Source of the DNA: an uncultured Duncaniella sp. | GTDB taxonomy: Bacteria; Bacteroidota; Bacteroidia; Bacteroidales; Muribaculaceae | Direction: 5' to 3' | DNA length: 64,000 nucleotides | NCBI GenBank assembly: GCA_910587515.1 | Contig: CAJULW010000028.1 | Span: 1 to 64,000 of the forward strand | Part shown: positions 54,815-64,000 of the stretch, in pieces | How the letters are laid out: each line of letters starts with the position of its first letter | Numbering within the stretch: position 1 is the first letter of the stretch | Notes under the pieces: generated by a model | Told to the model about the DNA's origin: nothing | Seen by the model: only the letters and a program-made list of their open reading frames with translations | Database searches by the model: none | Made by a program: the position numbers and the translations under genes

Positions 54815-57800
54815 TTATCGTTGGATATATTTTTTCCCGTTTTTGATCACGATTCCTTTGTAGGTTTCGTCGACCTGGATGCCCATAAGGTTATAAACAG
54901 GAGCGTCATCATCGTCGTTATTGTCAATTATGACATCCTCGATTCCGCTGAAGTCGGGACCGAAGTCACCGTTGGCGTCGGAAATGCGGAAGGCGTTGAG
55001 GCTTACGGCTCCTGAGATCGAAGTCGGAACGATCTTAACGAAACGAGACTCGGGGTTGAGTTCGATTTCACCGTGGAATGGAAGGTCGTTTTGAGTGAAC
55101 ACGCGGATGGTGCGCCAAGTGGGATCGATATCGGCGTTGCGTGTCTCCTGGATTTTGAGGCGTACGGTAGTGCCTTCTTCCGCGGTTATGCCAAGGTAGA
55201 TTTTCTTGGCGGCATCGTTAAAATAGGCCATCACTTTGTCGCTTTTAGAGGCTGAACGGAAGGTCACATGGTCAGCAGCGATTTCGCCTCCATTGTCGCC
55301 TCCGCCCACCTGACACCAGTGGGGATAGTCGCTTTGTGCGGTTTGCACGAGAGAACCTACGGTTTCGTATGGGGCTGTTTCGTTGAAGGGAGCGAAGTTG
55401 ACAGGGAGAGTCTTGATCGCCTTGCCCCAGTGTGTCTCACCTTCGGCTTTGGTACGGGGGAAGTCTCCGGTGTTGATCTTGATTTCACCGATAAACGACT
55501 TGTCTCCGGCAATGTTGGTCAGGTCTCCGTTGACGAATTTAACGCTGTATTCAGAGTTTGCGTCGAGTGCGTCGTAGGCGATGTTGAGTTTGTTGCCTGA
55601 CGCGCTGACAGAGATGTTTTCGAATTGATGAACACCTGAAATAGTAGCAGTGCCATTGTATTTCACTTCCTGGTTGAAAGAAAGCGAGAGAGAACCATCG
55701 GTATAATTTACGTTGTTGACGAGAGAACCGGCGGTCATTTCAAGAGGCTCTGATCCGTCGGGAGCGATGTAGCGTTCGATCATAATGTCGTTGACATTGA
55801 TCTTTTTGCCGTTTGATTCGAGACGGAACTGAACTTCGCCCGCGTTGGTGTAGGTGAAGGTTTTCTTGAAGACTCTTTTGCGTCCTTCGATCACTACATC
55901 CTGTACGGATTCGTCACCGCCTGCGATGGTGTATAGTTTTACGGTCTGCTGTGAAGTACCGGGGTTGCCGATGTAGTAAGTGATGACACAGGGACCCTGG
56001 ACAGCGGGAGTGGTTACATATTCGCTACCGTTGATAAACTGGATTGCGTTAGTCGTGGCACCCTCGTCGTCAGCCGATGCGGGGCCGTAGTCTTTGGTTC
56101 CGTCTGCAGAGTAGCATCCGGGCATGTGTACTATGCGGCTTGCGGTTGCTCCTACACCGATGACCATGCCGTTGAATGTTTTAGAGCCGTTTGTCGATCC
56201 TTTCTTAAAGATTTCTGTATTAGATATTGCAGAACCATAGGCAGCCGCATATTCTTCGGGAGTGGTAGTGAAGTCTGTGTAGAACAGAACGCCTCCGGAT
56301 GTAGACGAGAAATTCCATACGGTTCCGGTCGTAGTACCGATAGAGTTTGTGGCATCGATACGCCAATAGTATGTTTTGCCGGCTTCGAGGTCATTGCATT
56401 GCCATTCTTTCTTGGTCAGACCTTCGGCTTTTTTTTCGAGTGCGTCGGCCGATGTTCCGAGATAGATAGCATAGGTGACATCTCCTCCGTAGGCTTTGAT
56501 GTCGTCAACCCATGTGAATGTAATGCCGTTGGCTATGCCTTCTTTGGCTCCGATGGCCGGGAATGGATCGGTAGAGGGCGCGGGTGCGGAAGGATCACCG
56601 TTGGTTTCGGTCTCTACTACGTCAGAGTAGTCGGAGACAAGACCCTTGCCGTCGGTTGAGCGAAGTTTTATATAATATTTAGTTTTTTGTGACAGGCCGG
56701 TCACTTCTGTAGATGTTGTTCCGGCAGCTACGGTTTTTGCCTCGGTGAATGTGTTGCCGTCGGTCGAAACTTCGATCACGAAACCGTGTTCGGTGTTTTT
56801 GTTGACATCCCATGTGATTGTCACGCTTTCTTTCTGAGTGTCGGTGACAGCAAGCTTGATGGGCTTTTTGATGTAGGGATACGCCTCGGTGATAGAGTTG
56901 GCGTATACCTCGATCCATGCGTAGCCGGTGGCCGGGTCGATAGCTGCTGCGTCCGACGGATCGTTGGGATTGAGACCGTTTGCTGTCTCCCATGCGTCGG
57001 GTATACCGTCGTTGTCGGAGTCAAGCGGTTTCACTCCACCGGAGAGAACGCCAGTGCCGCGATGAGGCAGTTGGGTTTCGCTGGAAATACCGTTTTTTGT
57101 TCCGTTTGCGCCATATGAAGCGAGTTCGTCAATTAAATACTGATCCACTTCGTCACGGGCGGGTAGGGTAGGCCCGACATTTTCAATGATCCATGCGTAT
57201 GCCTCTTCGGCAGACATCATGTTTTGTATCGGAGTCAGATGCTGTACTTTTACTTGTTCGTTGGCCGCTATTTTATCTGCGTTGGCCGTATTGAATTCAT
57301 CGATAACAGCGTTTACATCGTCTATGCTCCCAAGATATATGCTCTGTGAGCCGTCACTCTGAGTGCCGAGCATTTCTTCTGTTGTAAGCAGACGTCCGTT
57401 GAGGACACCGTCTTTATTATCGTCGAAATAATTGCCAGCACCGTAAAAGCGGAATCCTTGTTTGCCACGGGAGAATGGTTTGGTCGCACCGTTCCATGGA
57501 CCACGCATGAAATAGTTGTTCTGTATGTCGGCCCAAGAGTCTCCTTCGGAGTCACTCATGATGTAGGCTCCACCGTCGCCCCAGTTGTAGACAACGTTGT
57601 TGACAAATTGGTTGAGACCTTTTACTTTAGGATTACGGGTTTTGTTTTCGATATAGAGGTTGCGATAAAGGGTCACGCCTCCATCGGTCTGAATAAGTCC
57701 TCCGCAGGAATGTGACTGGAGTCCCTGACCTATGATTGAATTCTGGATAGTGACATTGACAGGTCCTGTTCCTTTGCTGTTGGATGATATAGAGAAGTTT

Positions 57801-58279
57801 TCGTCACGTCCCCAAAGCACTGAAAGGTGGTCGAAAATCATGTCGTGGCCTTCAGCGACACCGGCCGCGTCTTTACCAGAGTCGCCATTGACGCCCATTC
57901 GGAATCTGATATAGCGTACGATGGTGTTGTTGGAGTTGGAGAAAGATACGCGGTTGCCGTAAACCTGGATTCCTTCACCGGGAGCCGTCTGACCAAGCAC
58001 TGTGATATTGCCTTTGAAAATAAGGGTGGATTTCAGATTGATCACACCTGAAACGTCGAATATGACTATTCGGTTAGGCTGGCTGACTGCGTCTCTCAGT
58101 GATCCTGGGCCTGCATCGTTAAGGTTTGTCACATGGTAGATCTGTCCACCGCGTCCGCCTGTTGTGAAACGTCCGAAACCTTCAGCTCCTGGGAAAGCGA
58201 GAAGCTGGTCGGCCGCCGATGCCCCAAGACTCATCGCGAGCAGCGAGCAGGTGACGCTTAGCTTTTTGAATAAATTCAT
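54815..58279 (-). CDS. Multidomain secreted pectate lyase
   Basis: A 1154-residue exported enzyme. The start is the ATG at 58277-58279 (MNLFKKLSVTCSLLAMSLGA), not the longer frame to 58351, which runs into a large hairpin. The parallel beta-helix lyase domain (about 22-415) has FPGAEGFGRFTTGGRGG, YIRFRMGVNGDS, EGHDMIFDHLSVLWGRDEN and NNVVYNWGDGGAYI, as in PL1/PL9-like pectate lyases. A calcium-loop segment (DSDNDGIPDAWE) follows near 425, then two fibronectin type III-like domains (about 475-665), a beta-sandwich region, an Ig-like domain (near 845), and a tail YNLMGIQVDETYKGIVIKNG at the end. It probably cleaves homogalacturonan outside the cell. Confidence 0.88.
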   Translation of the reverse strand: MNLFKKLSVTCSLLAMSLGASAADQLLAFPGAEGFGRFTTGGRGGQIYHVTNLNDAGPGSLRDAVSQPNRIVIFDVSGVINLKSTLIFKGNITVLGQTAPGEGIQVYGNRVSFSNSNNTIVRYIRFRMGVNGDSGKDAAGVAEGHDMIFDHLSVLWGRDENFSISSNSKGTGPVNVTIQNSIIGQGLQSHSCGGLIQTDGGVTLYRNLYIENKTRNPKVKGLNQFVNNVVYNWGDGGAYIMSDSEGDSWADIQNNYFMRGPWNGATKPFSRGKQGFRFYGAGNYFDDNKDGVLNGRLLTTEEMLGTQSDGSQSIYLGSIDDVNAVIDEFNTANADKIAANEQVKVQHLTPIQNMMSAEEAYAWIIENVGPTLPARDEVDQYLIDELASYGANGTKNGISSETQLPHRGTGVLSGGVKPLDSDNDGIPDAWETANGLNPNDPSDAAAIDPATGYAWIEVYANSITEAYPYIKKPIKLAVTDTQKESVTITWDVNKNTEHGFVIEVSTDGNTFTEAKTVAAGTTSTEVTGLSQKTKYYIKLRSTDGKGLVSDYSDVVETETNGDPSAPAPSTDPFPAIGAKEGIANGITFTWVDDIKAYGGDVTYAIYLGTSADALEKKAEGLTKKEWQCNDLEAGKTYYWRIDATNSIGTTTGTVWNFSSTSGGVLFYTDFTTTPEEYAAAYGSAISNTEIFKKGSTNGSKTFNGMVIGVGATASRIVHMPGCYSADGTKDYGPASADDEGATTNAIQFINGSEYVTTPAVQGPCVITYYIGNPGTSQQTVKLYTIAGGDESVQDVVIEGRKRVFKKTFTYTNAGEVQFRLESNGKKINVNDIMIERYIAPDGSEPLEMTAGSLVNNVNYTDGSLSLSFNQEVKYNGTATISGVHQFENISVSASGNKLNIAYDALDANSEYSVKFVNGDLTNIAGDKSFIGEIKINTGDFPRTKAEGETHWGKAIKTLPVNFAPFNETAPYETVGSLVQTAQSDYPHWCQVGGGDNGGEIAADHVTFRSASKSDKVMAYFNDAAKKIYLGITAEEGTTVRLKIQETRNADIDPTWRTIRVFTQNDLPFHGEIELNPESRFVKIVPTSISGAVSLNAFRISDANGDFGPDFSGIEDVIIDNNDDDDAPVYNLMGIQVDETYKGIVIKNGKKYIQR

Positions 58280-58322
58280 GATAAATTTAAGTAAGGTGAT
58301 TTTGAAGATTGTATTTTGACAC

Positions 58323-58421
58323 AAACAGACATAAGGAACAAGAGTTGACATAAGGTGATTTCAGACAGATTGTTTGCTGAAATAAAACCTCTGCGCTTGC
58401 TCTTGTTCCTTATGTCTGTTT
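58323..58421. repeat. Perfect 22-bp inverted repeat in the pectate-lyase leader
   Basis: Arms at 58323-58344 and 58400-58421 are perfect complements with a 55-base loop. The loop itself holds a hairpin (TTTCAG...CTGAAA). It lies between the unknown secreted protein gene and the lyase gene on the minus strand, so it could act as an attenuator, a processing site or a terminator. No long T-run follows. Confidence 0.85.
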
Positions 58422-58447
58422 ATATCTATATGTCTATAGATCCGGAA

Positions 58448-59416
58448 TTATTTCTGGATGTATTTTTTGCCGTTCTTGATGACGATGCCTTTGTAGTTTT
58501 CGTCAACCTGAATGCCCATAAGGTTGTAGGCTGGAGCGTTTTCGTCTTCTGCGGGATTGACAACTATATCCTCAATGCCTGATTGAGGTCCGTTTTCCAT
58601 AACCACGTGGTAGAGACCGAGTTCGCTGCCACCGCAACCAATACGGAAGGCAACATTGCCATTAAGATTTGCGGGAAGGGCAACTTCGTGTTTGTAGAAA
58701 CGTTTTGCTACAGCATCAGCGATGCCTTGTACAGGAATGGTTTCGCCTACAACACCGTCAACTACAGGGGTGACTTCTGCATAAAGGCCTTTGTCGATAT
58801 ATTTTCCACCTGCATGGCCGATCCAGATTGTAAGTTTTGTAGGATTGCTGATAGCGGGGAACTGTACATATGTGCCTACACGGCTTCCGGTGTTTGCGTT
58901 GCGGTTGAATGCGATTGCATTGCGGCTCGCAACCCAGTCTGCTTCAGATGCAGCTCCGTAGTTAACGTCGGGAGCCCATGAATCCTGGCCCCAACCTTTC
59001 ATTAGAAGAGTACGCGATGGACCTGCACCTTCCTGATTCCAGCAAATGAAAGGGTGGCTCATGTCGATAGGAGTAAAATCGTTACCATTAATTGATAGGT
59101 TACCTTCAAGAGTATATGTCTGTCCGTCAACGAGGTCGATAGCGAGGTTTTTGGCAGCGTGCCATGTACCGCTTTCATCTTTGGTATTGAAACTTGTGCC
59201 GTCAGTATTTACAGCTTTACCTGTTTTGTCGATAAAATCGTAGTTTCCACCGAAACCAAGACCTTCAAGTCCGGTAGCTTCGTCAACGATTGTGCCAGCT
59301 TCAGCGAAGATAGCTTTGCAATAGAGAGGAGTGTTGTTGAAGTCGTAGGTATAGACTTCTGCATTTGCTCCGAATGCTGCTACGAGAGCAGCAGAGAGGA
59401 TAAATGATTTTTTCAT
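58448..59416 (-). CDS. Secreted protein of unknown function with sorting-like tail
   Basis: A 322-residue exported protein. The start is the ATG at 59414-59416 (MKKSFILSAALVAAFGANA); the longer frame to 59560 is rejected because it crosses the SusD-gene terminator. The mature part is beta-rich (EVYTYDFNNTPLYCKAIF; FAISNPT-type segments such as FPAISNPTKLTIWIGHAGG) and may bind carbohydrate, but I recognise no family. The C-terminus (YNLMGIQVDENYKGIVIKNG, then KKYIQK) is nearly identical to that of the pectate lyase, so both proteins are likely exported or anchored the same way. It lies between SusD and the lyase in the second PUL. Confidence 0.7.
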   Translation of the reverse strand: MKKSFILSAALVAAFGANAEVYTYDFNNTPLYCKAIFAEAGTIVDEATGLEGLGFGGNYDFIDKTGKAVNTDGTSFNTKDESGTWHAAKNLAIDLVDGQTYTLEGNLSINGNDFTPIDMSHPFICWNQEGAGPSRTLLMKGWGQDSWAPDVNYGAASEADWVASRNAIAFNRNANTGSRVGTYVQFPAISNPTKLTIWIGHAGGKYIDKGLYAEVTPVVDGVVGETIPVQGIADAVAKRFYKHEVALPANLNGNVAFRIGCGGSELGLYHVVMENGPQSGIEDIVVNPAEDENAPAYNLMGIQVDENYKGIVIKNGKKYIQK

Positions 59417-59480
59417 TGTGTAGAAATGTTTAATAATGTATAAATTTAATTGGTGAATAGTGCCAATGTTTGTTTTGTCA

Positions 59481-59535
59481 AAAAAAGGGGACGGAGACTG
59501 TATCCATTTCAGGCGGATCTCGAAATCTCCGTCCC
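59481..59535 (-). terminator. Terminator of SusCD genes (second PUL)
   Basis: Perfect 10-bp stem GGGACGGAGA with TCTCCGTCCC, long loop, then CCTTTTTTTG on the minus strand, 47 bases after the SusD stop. It implies the two downstream genes have their own promoter or depend on read-through. Confidence 0.75.
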
Positions 59536-59581
59536 TGTTCTTTAAGTCTGATTCAATCAATAGTGCTTGAACCTACCTATT

Positions 59582-61645
59582 TTATTTGTATGCAGGATGC
59601 TGCGTAAGATTGGGGTTGTCGACAAGCGGGTGGCCTGCGCTTTTGTTGGCGAATGGGCAGATCTCGGTTTTGTTTTTTTCGAAACCGTAATATACTCCTG
59701 TCGGGCCAGCCACCCAGTCGGGATAAGTGCCATTGTTTTCTGCGCTACCAGTAGGTTTGGTATATACAGAACCACCTATGTTCAAGGCTGTGATAGCAGC
59801 GGGTGAGTAACCTGCGCAACGACGGGAGTTCTTGTTGTAAGTGCTGGTCCATGCCTGGAACATATTGACTGTGTACCATACGTCGTCGTCAGCAGGGGTG
59901 ATGCCGTGGGCAGCAAGGACTTCTTTGATGGCCGCGTTGTGTTTGTTGCGGTTTGCGGCTGTATTGGCATTTTTAATTGCTGTCAGTTTGGAGACTTCGT
60001 CCGGATCGGTAATTTCGATAAAGGGCACTGTCAGGAATTTTTCTCCATATGTGCAAGAGGACATTTCGAGTTTTACAAGACGGATCTGGGGAACGTTGGC
60101 ATATTTGCCTGTACGATCGGACAGATCTTTCATATCCTGTTGAGCCTGACGGATTTCTTTATCTATAAGATTCATACGGATAAGGTCGCCCCGGACGAGA
60201 AGTTCATCTCCGAGTTCCCATTTGCGTTCCTGCATGATGGTTTCCAAAAATTCATCTTTGTTGGCAGCGGCTATCGGCATGGATCCGATGCCAGCGCGGT
60301 CGCGAACCTGCTGAAGCGCAGCTTTGGCTGCGTCATTGGGGCCGTGGAGGAAGTTTTGGGTCTCGGCATACATTAATAGTACGTCGGCATAGCGGAGAAG
60401 AGGTACGTCCACATTTCTGTCGGCAGCTGCGTATGGTGCCTGACACCACTGTATACGGTATTTACCGGGCATGACGCTTGAGAATGTGGTGGCGCAGTTA
60501 GTTCCGTCAAAATTTGTAGCGTCTTTCAGGAACGTGATAGAATAGTTTGCACACACGACATCACGACGATTGTCGGCTGCGTCAAATGACAGATAGTAAG
60601 TCGGAAGTTTAACTTGAAGGGTTTTGCGAGTTCCGAAGGTTCCGCCCATGCAACCCGGCTGGCCGTTGTAGATGCCGAAGTCAGAGTTGGTGGATTTACC
60701 AAGACATGCGATCTGCCACATCATTTCCTGAGAGCTTACACCGAAGTTTCGTTGGCAATAGTTGTAGAACAGAGTCTGGTATGGACTCATTCCGTCTTTG
60801 CCCTGTGTGATAAGGCTATTTTCATTTTGTGTGAAAATATCGCTGAGGGCAGCGTCGGCTATAGTGTAAAGTTCGCGTACTCGGGCTTCATCGGGACGAC
60901 GGTCGAAATGCAATGAAGATGCGTCGTTGGTTTCGAGATTCCAGCGGAGTGAGTAGCCACCGGCATAAAGACAGATACGTGCAAGGATGCCTTTGGCTGC
61001 CTGACGGGTCAGACGTTCGGGTGCTGATCCGTAATTTGATTCAGAGAACCAAGGCAGGTCATCGACACAGGCCTGCATCTCTCCTATGACGCGGTCGTAG
61101 ATGGCATCGCGATCGGAACGTTTGGGATACCATGATTCGTCCTGCTGGTCGCTGATCGGTGAGAACGCTGCGGGAACGTCACCATAGAAACGAATTAATT
61201 CGTTATATGCAAAGGCACGGATGAAAGTGACTTCTGCTATCAGTGCTTTCAATTTTGGAGTTTCCGGCAGTTTGACAAGACGTTCGAGTGCCACGTTGCA
61301 AGATTCGATGGTCTTGTATGACTGGCTGTAGACTGTGGTAGCCGTTGCGGGCAAAATCACGTCATACGCGAAATTAGCAGACCGCGGACGGCCGCCTACG
61401 AGGTCTTCCTCGCAGCTTACTGTCACGCCCGGATCGATAAAGGGCCGCCAAAGTTCCGAAAAGACAAGTGCGCGGTAGCAGCCTTTCACGAAAAGTTCTG
61501 CTTTGTCTTCGCTAGAGAATACGAAGTCCAGGTCGTCGGCTGTATATGATGGTTTTTCGAGAGTGTCCTCACATGACGTGAGTATCGGTGAGGCTCCAAG
61601 GAGCACCGCCGCGGTGAGGACGCTGAATATATTTTTCTTGTTCAT
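59582..61645 (-). CDS. SusD/RagB-family lipoprotein (second PUL)
   Basis: A 687-residue SusD-like surface lipoprotein, longer than the first. Lipobox LTSC (lipid Cys near 25; signal MNKKNIFSVLTAAVLLGASP). Core SusD features: FVKGCYRALVFSELWRPFI, EVTFIRAFAYNELIRFYGDV, QAAKGILARICLYAGGYSL and VPLLRYADVLLMYAETQN followed by the C-terminal RagB region ERKWELGDELLVRGDL. It lies 28 bases after the SusC gene. Probable ligand: pectic oligosaccharide, inferred from the neighbouring lyase. Confidence 0.93.
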   Translation of the reverse strand: MNKKNIFSVLTAAVLLGASPILTSCEDTLEKPSYTADDLDFVFSSEDKAELFVKGCYRALVFSELWRPFIDPGVTVSCEEDLVGGRPRSANFAYDVILPATATTVYSQSYKTIESCNVALERLVKLPETPKLKALIAEVTFIRAFAYNELIRFYGDVPAAFSPISDQQDESWYPKRSDRDAIYDRVIGEMQACVDDLPWFSESNYGSAPERLTRQAAKGILARICLYAGGYSLRWNLETNDASSLHFDRRPDEARVRELYTIADAALSDIFTQNENSLITQGKDGMSPYQTLFYNYCQRNFGVSSQEMMWQIACLGKSTNSDFGIYNGQPGCMGGTFGTRKTLQVKLPTYYLSFDAADNRRDVVCANYSITFLKDATNFDGTNCATTFSSVMPGKYRIQWCQAPYAAADRNVDVPLLRYADVLLMYAETQNFLHGPNDAAKAALQQVRDRAGIGSMPIAAANKDEFLETIMQERKWELGDELLVRGDLIRMNLIDKEIRQAQQDMKDLSDRTGKYANVPQIRLVKLEMSSCTYGEKFLTVPFIEITDPDEVSKLTAIKNANTAANRNKHNAAIKEVLAAHGITPADDDVWYTVNMFQAWTSTYNKNSRRCAGYSPAAITALNIGGSVYTKPTGSAENNGTYPDWVAGPTGVYYGFEKNKTEICPFANKSAGHPLVDNPNLTQHPAYK

Positions 61646-61673
61646 ATTGAATTCTTGATATCAGAGATTTAGG

Positions 61674-64000
61674 TTAGAACGAGAGGTTGAGACCAACGAC
61701 ATAGCTGCGTGACAATGGATATGTCGACGAGTCATAACCTGGGGTACAGATGATGTTGTCGTTCTTGGCTGACGCGTCGGGGTCATAGCCGGAGTATCCT
61801 GTTATGGTGCAGAGGTTGTTGGCGGTGAAATAGAGGCGGAGGTTGCTTACATGGACTTTTTTCATCCATTTCGCAGGGAATGTGTAACCGAGTGTCACTT
61901 GGGCGAGGCGCAGATAAGAGCCGTCTTCAACAAAGTACGATGAAGGATATGTGATTGTGTTGACGTTGCTTGTCGACAAAGCCCAGGTGCGTCCGTTTTC
62001 ATTGGGATTGAGTTCTTTAAGTCGAGCTACGTCTTTTGTTTCGCGTCCGGTTGCCGGGTCGATCAGGCGATAGTAGTTGTAGCCGAATTCGGTGGGGACG
62101 TTCTCAAATGGAGCGTATGGACTCATAGCGTGTTTTGTGGCGTTGTATATATCGTTGCCGAGATTGAACTTCATAAACACGTTTAGGTCAATGCCCTTAT
62201 ATGTGAATGTGTTGCTGAAACCACCGATCATGTCGGGCGTACCGTTACCGATTTTCACGAGTTTTCTGGTGAACTGCTTGCTCCCGTCTTCGTTCTCGGT
62301 ATCGGCGGCGAATTTGATGTCACCTGGTTTTGGCGTACCTGTGGATGGAAGGACCACACCGTCTTTCAAGGCTCCGTATGTTCCGTCAGGATTGATCTCG
62401 AAGTCGTCGGTAGTATAGATTCCTTCATATTTGTAGCCATACATGTCACCGAGGCTTTCTCCTACAGTGGCATAGTAGGTCACTGTTCCCGAACGGTTTC
62501 CACCGGCTCCGAAAGTCTTGTGATCTTCACCGCTTTCAAGCGAGATCACTTTTGATTTGTTGAGCGAGATGTTGAGTGAAGATGTCCATTGGAAATCGCG
62601 TGTAGCGATGTTGACAGTGTTAAGTTGGAATTCCCATCCGCGGTTGCGCATCTTGCCGACGTTCTGATATTGTTTGCTATAGCCTGTAGATGTGGGGATC
62701 ACACAGTTCATAAGCATGTCGGAGATTTGGTTGTTATACCATTCGACAGTCAGGTTGACACGGTTGTTGAACATACCGAGGTCAAGACCGATGTTTGTCG
62801 CGTGGAGAGTCTCCCATTTGAGTTTTTTGTTGCCAAGAGTCGATCCTACCACGTATGCCGGAGAGTTTTCGTCGTTATCCATCGGATAGGTGGTCATTGA
62901 CGCGTTGGTGACGTAGAGGTTCGAGCCGATGCCGTTGTTACCTGTTACACCGTAGCCCACACGGAATTTAAGGTTGTTGAACCAGTTGTTGATTCCGCTT
63001 TCCTGCCAGAATTTTTCCTGAGATACGCGCCATGCAGCCGATGCAGAAGGGAAGTAGCCCCATTTGTTGCCTTTGGCGAATTTAGAGCTACCGTCGGCAC
63101 GCATTGTCGCAGTGAGGAGATAGCGGTTGTCGTAGCCATAGTTCACACGGCCGAAAAATGAGAGCATGTTGCTTTCAGAATAACCGGACCCCTTTTCGTA
63201 TACTTCGACATTGGAGATGTCGTTGAGACCGTGGTTAGGGTAGGGGAACTTGCGCATTTTCATGTTGTTTTTGTCGCTCTTGGAGAAAGAGTATTCCTGA
63301 CCGACCATCACTGTAAGATCATGCTTTTCTGCGAAAGTGCGCACATAGTTGAGTGTGTTGGAGATATGCCATCCGGATCCGTTGGAGTTGCTGATAGATC
63401 CCTGCATACCTGTGTTTACGGGGTCAGAGAGATAGCCGGTAGAACGTTCGTCTGCGAAACTTGTGCTTTTACCCCATGATGTGGTGTAGTTGCCCTGAGT
63501 GCGCCATGAGAAATTCTTGAGGAAATCAATGGTGATGCCTCCGTTGACTTCGAAACGTTTGCTGTGGCTTGAAGATGTAGCGGCAAGATTCTGAACAAGA
63601 GGGTTGTTAAGGTTGTAGTTGCTATCAAGTTTTTTGAACTGGATCGATGTTTCTGAATTCATCAATTCATCCTGTGTGAAAAGCGTACCACCGTTGATTG
63701 GCTGGAGCAGCACATAGTCCATGTGACCGTAGTTTCCACCACCGTGTGTAAGATTGTCGTAGAAGAAAGTATTGAAATCTACTTTTACGCCTTTCCAAAG
63801 CTCAGCGTTGATTTTCGCGCGGATAGAGTTGCGGCGATAGTCGTGATTGGCGAGAAGACCGTCCTGGTCGACATGGTTGTATGACAGAAGAACGCGGGTC
63901 TTTTCGGTTCCGGTCGAGATGGACACATTGTGGTTTTGTGTAGTCGCGTGGCCACCGAAGGCTTCGTCCTGCCAATCAACTGAATAGGGATTGGCATCCC
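61674..64000 (-). CDS. SusC/RagA-family transporter, 5' end beyond window
   Basis: The frame continues to the right edge of the window (DANPYSVDWQDEAFGGHATT lies upstream of the GTG at 63926), so the N-terminal carboxypeptidase-like domain and most of the plug are outside. What is visible is the beta-barrel (SISTGTEKTRVLLSYNHVDQ; FGRVNYGYDNRYLLTATMRA; FPSASAAWRVSQEKFW) and the final strands SRSYVVGLNLSF. The SusD gene follows after 28 bases. It would import oligosaccharides released by the pectate lyase (inference). Confidence 0.93.
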   Translation of the reverse strand, partial: DANPYSVDWQDEAFGGHATTQNHNVSISTGTEKTRVLLSYNHVDQDGLLANHDYRRNSIRAKINAELWKGVKVDFNTFFYDNLTHGGGNYGHMDYVLLQPINGGTLFTQDELMNSETSIQFKKLDSNYNLNNPLVQNLAATSSSHSKRFEVNGGITIDFLKNFSWRTQGNYTTSWGKSTSFADERSTGYLSDPVNTGMQGSISNSNGSGWHISNTLNYVRTFAEKHDLTVMVGQEYSFSKSDKNNMKMRKFPYPNHGLNDISNVEVYEKGSGYSESNMLSFFGRVNYGYDNRYLLTATMRADGSSKFAKGNKWGYFPSASAAWRVSQEKFWQESGINNWFNNLKFRVGYGVTGNNGIGSNLYVTNASMTTYPMDNDENSPAYVVGSTLGNKKLKWETLHATNIGLDLGMFNNRVNLTVEWYNNQISDMLMNCVIPTSTGYSKQYQNVGKMRNRGWEFQLNTVNIATRDFQWTSSLNISLNKSKVISLESGEDHKTFGAGGNRSGTVTYYATVGESLGDMYGYKYEGIYTTDDFEINPDGTYGALKDGVVLPSTGTPKPGDIKFAADTENEDGSKQFTRKLVKIGNGTPDMIGGFSNTFTYKGIDLNVFMKFNLGNDIYNATKHAMSPYAPFENVPTEFGYNYYRLIDPATGRETKDVARLKELNPNENGRTWALSTSNVNTITYPSSYFVEDGSYLRLAQVTLGYTFPAKWMKKVHVSNLRLYFTANNLCTITGYSGYDPDASAKNDNIICTPGYDSSTYPLSRSYVVGLNLSF

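Noticed and set aside
59417..59560. N-terminal extension of the secreted protein gene before 58448-59416
   Set aside because: The extension crosses the SusD-gene terminator and places 48 hydrophilic residues before a perfect signal peptide.
1..64000. CRISPR array, rRNA operon, prophage or integrase genes
   Set aside because: No regularly spaced direct repeats, rRNA-like sequence, integrase or phage structural genes were seen anywhere in the window.

Overview
The window looks like chromosome of a gut-type Bacteroidales bacterium, probably Muribaculaceae or a close relative (inference from gene content, not a taxonomic test). Reasons: two SusC/SusD-type polysaccharide utilization loci (PULs), a hybrid two-component regulator with a propeller sensor, an ileS - DksA-like - lspA - DUF4296 cluster, short Bacteroidetes-type promoters (TTTG, about 20 bases, TAnnTTTG), and lipoprotein or signal peptides on most glycosidases.

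Layout. 1-860: no intact gene; a start-less coding remnant and a second C-terminal scrap. 1171-9345 (minus): probable operon ileS, DksA-like protein, lspA, DUF4296 lipoprotein, a small unknown gene, and a TonB-dependent receptor. 9442-13172: housekeeping and small genes (membrane protein, M48 peptidase, DEAD-box helicase, YhcH/EbgC-like protein). 13329-14882: secreted GH28 polygalacturonase. 15077-19590: an AT-rich three-gene cassette of cytosine-5 methyltransferase, McrB-like GTPase and LlaJI-type nuclease, i.e. a BsuMI/LlaJI-like restriction-modification system, flanked by strong terminator hairpins. 19831-21876 (minus): glycogen branching enzyme. 21960-22440: a gene-free stretch that carries a promoter-like site, tandem hairpins and an intrinsic terminator, so possibly a small RNA. 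Then tRNA-Gly(CCC), a Cys-rich TIGR04076-type protein, a lipoprotein nitroreductase, tRNA-Gln(TTG) and a broken STM3941-type gene.

25140-54550 is a large PUL: GH97, a twin-domain secreted protein, an esterase, the divergent hybrid two-component regulator, then GH43, GH42, GH2, GH29 and a sialate O-acetylesterase-type SGNH esterase, then SusC, SusD, an IPT-domain surface glycan-binding protein and a BACON-GH5 endo-glucanase, then (convergent) a GH31 alpha-xylosidase. GH5 + GH31 + beta-galactosidases + GH29 fucosidase + GH43 + esterases fits decorated xyloglucan: the GH5 cuts the backbone at the surface, SusCD import the oligosaccharides, and the exo-enzymes strip fucose, galactose, arabinose/xylose and acetyl groups. 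A shrunken insertion sequence with recognizable terminal repeats sits between the GH5 and GH31 genes.

54815-64000 (minus) is the start of a second PUL, probably for pectin: a SusC-like transporter (cut by the window edge), SusD-like protein, a secreted unknown protein and a large multidomain pectate lyase. The last two share nearly the same C-terminal tail.
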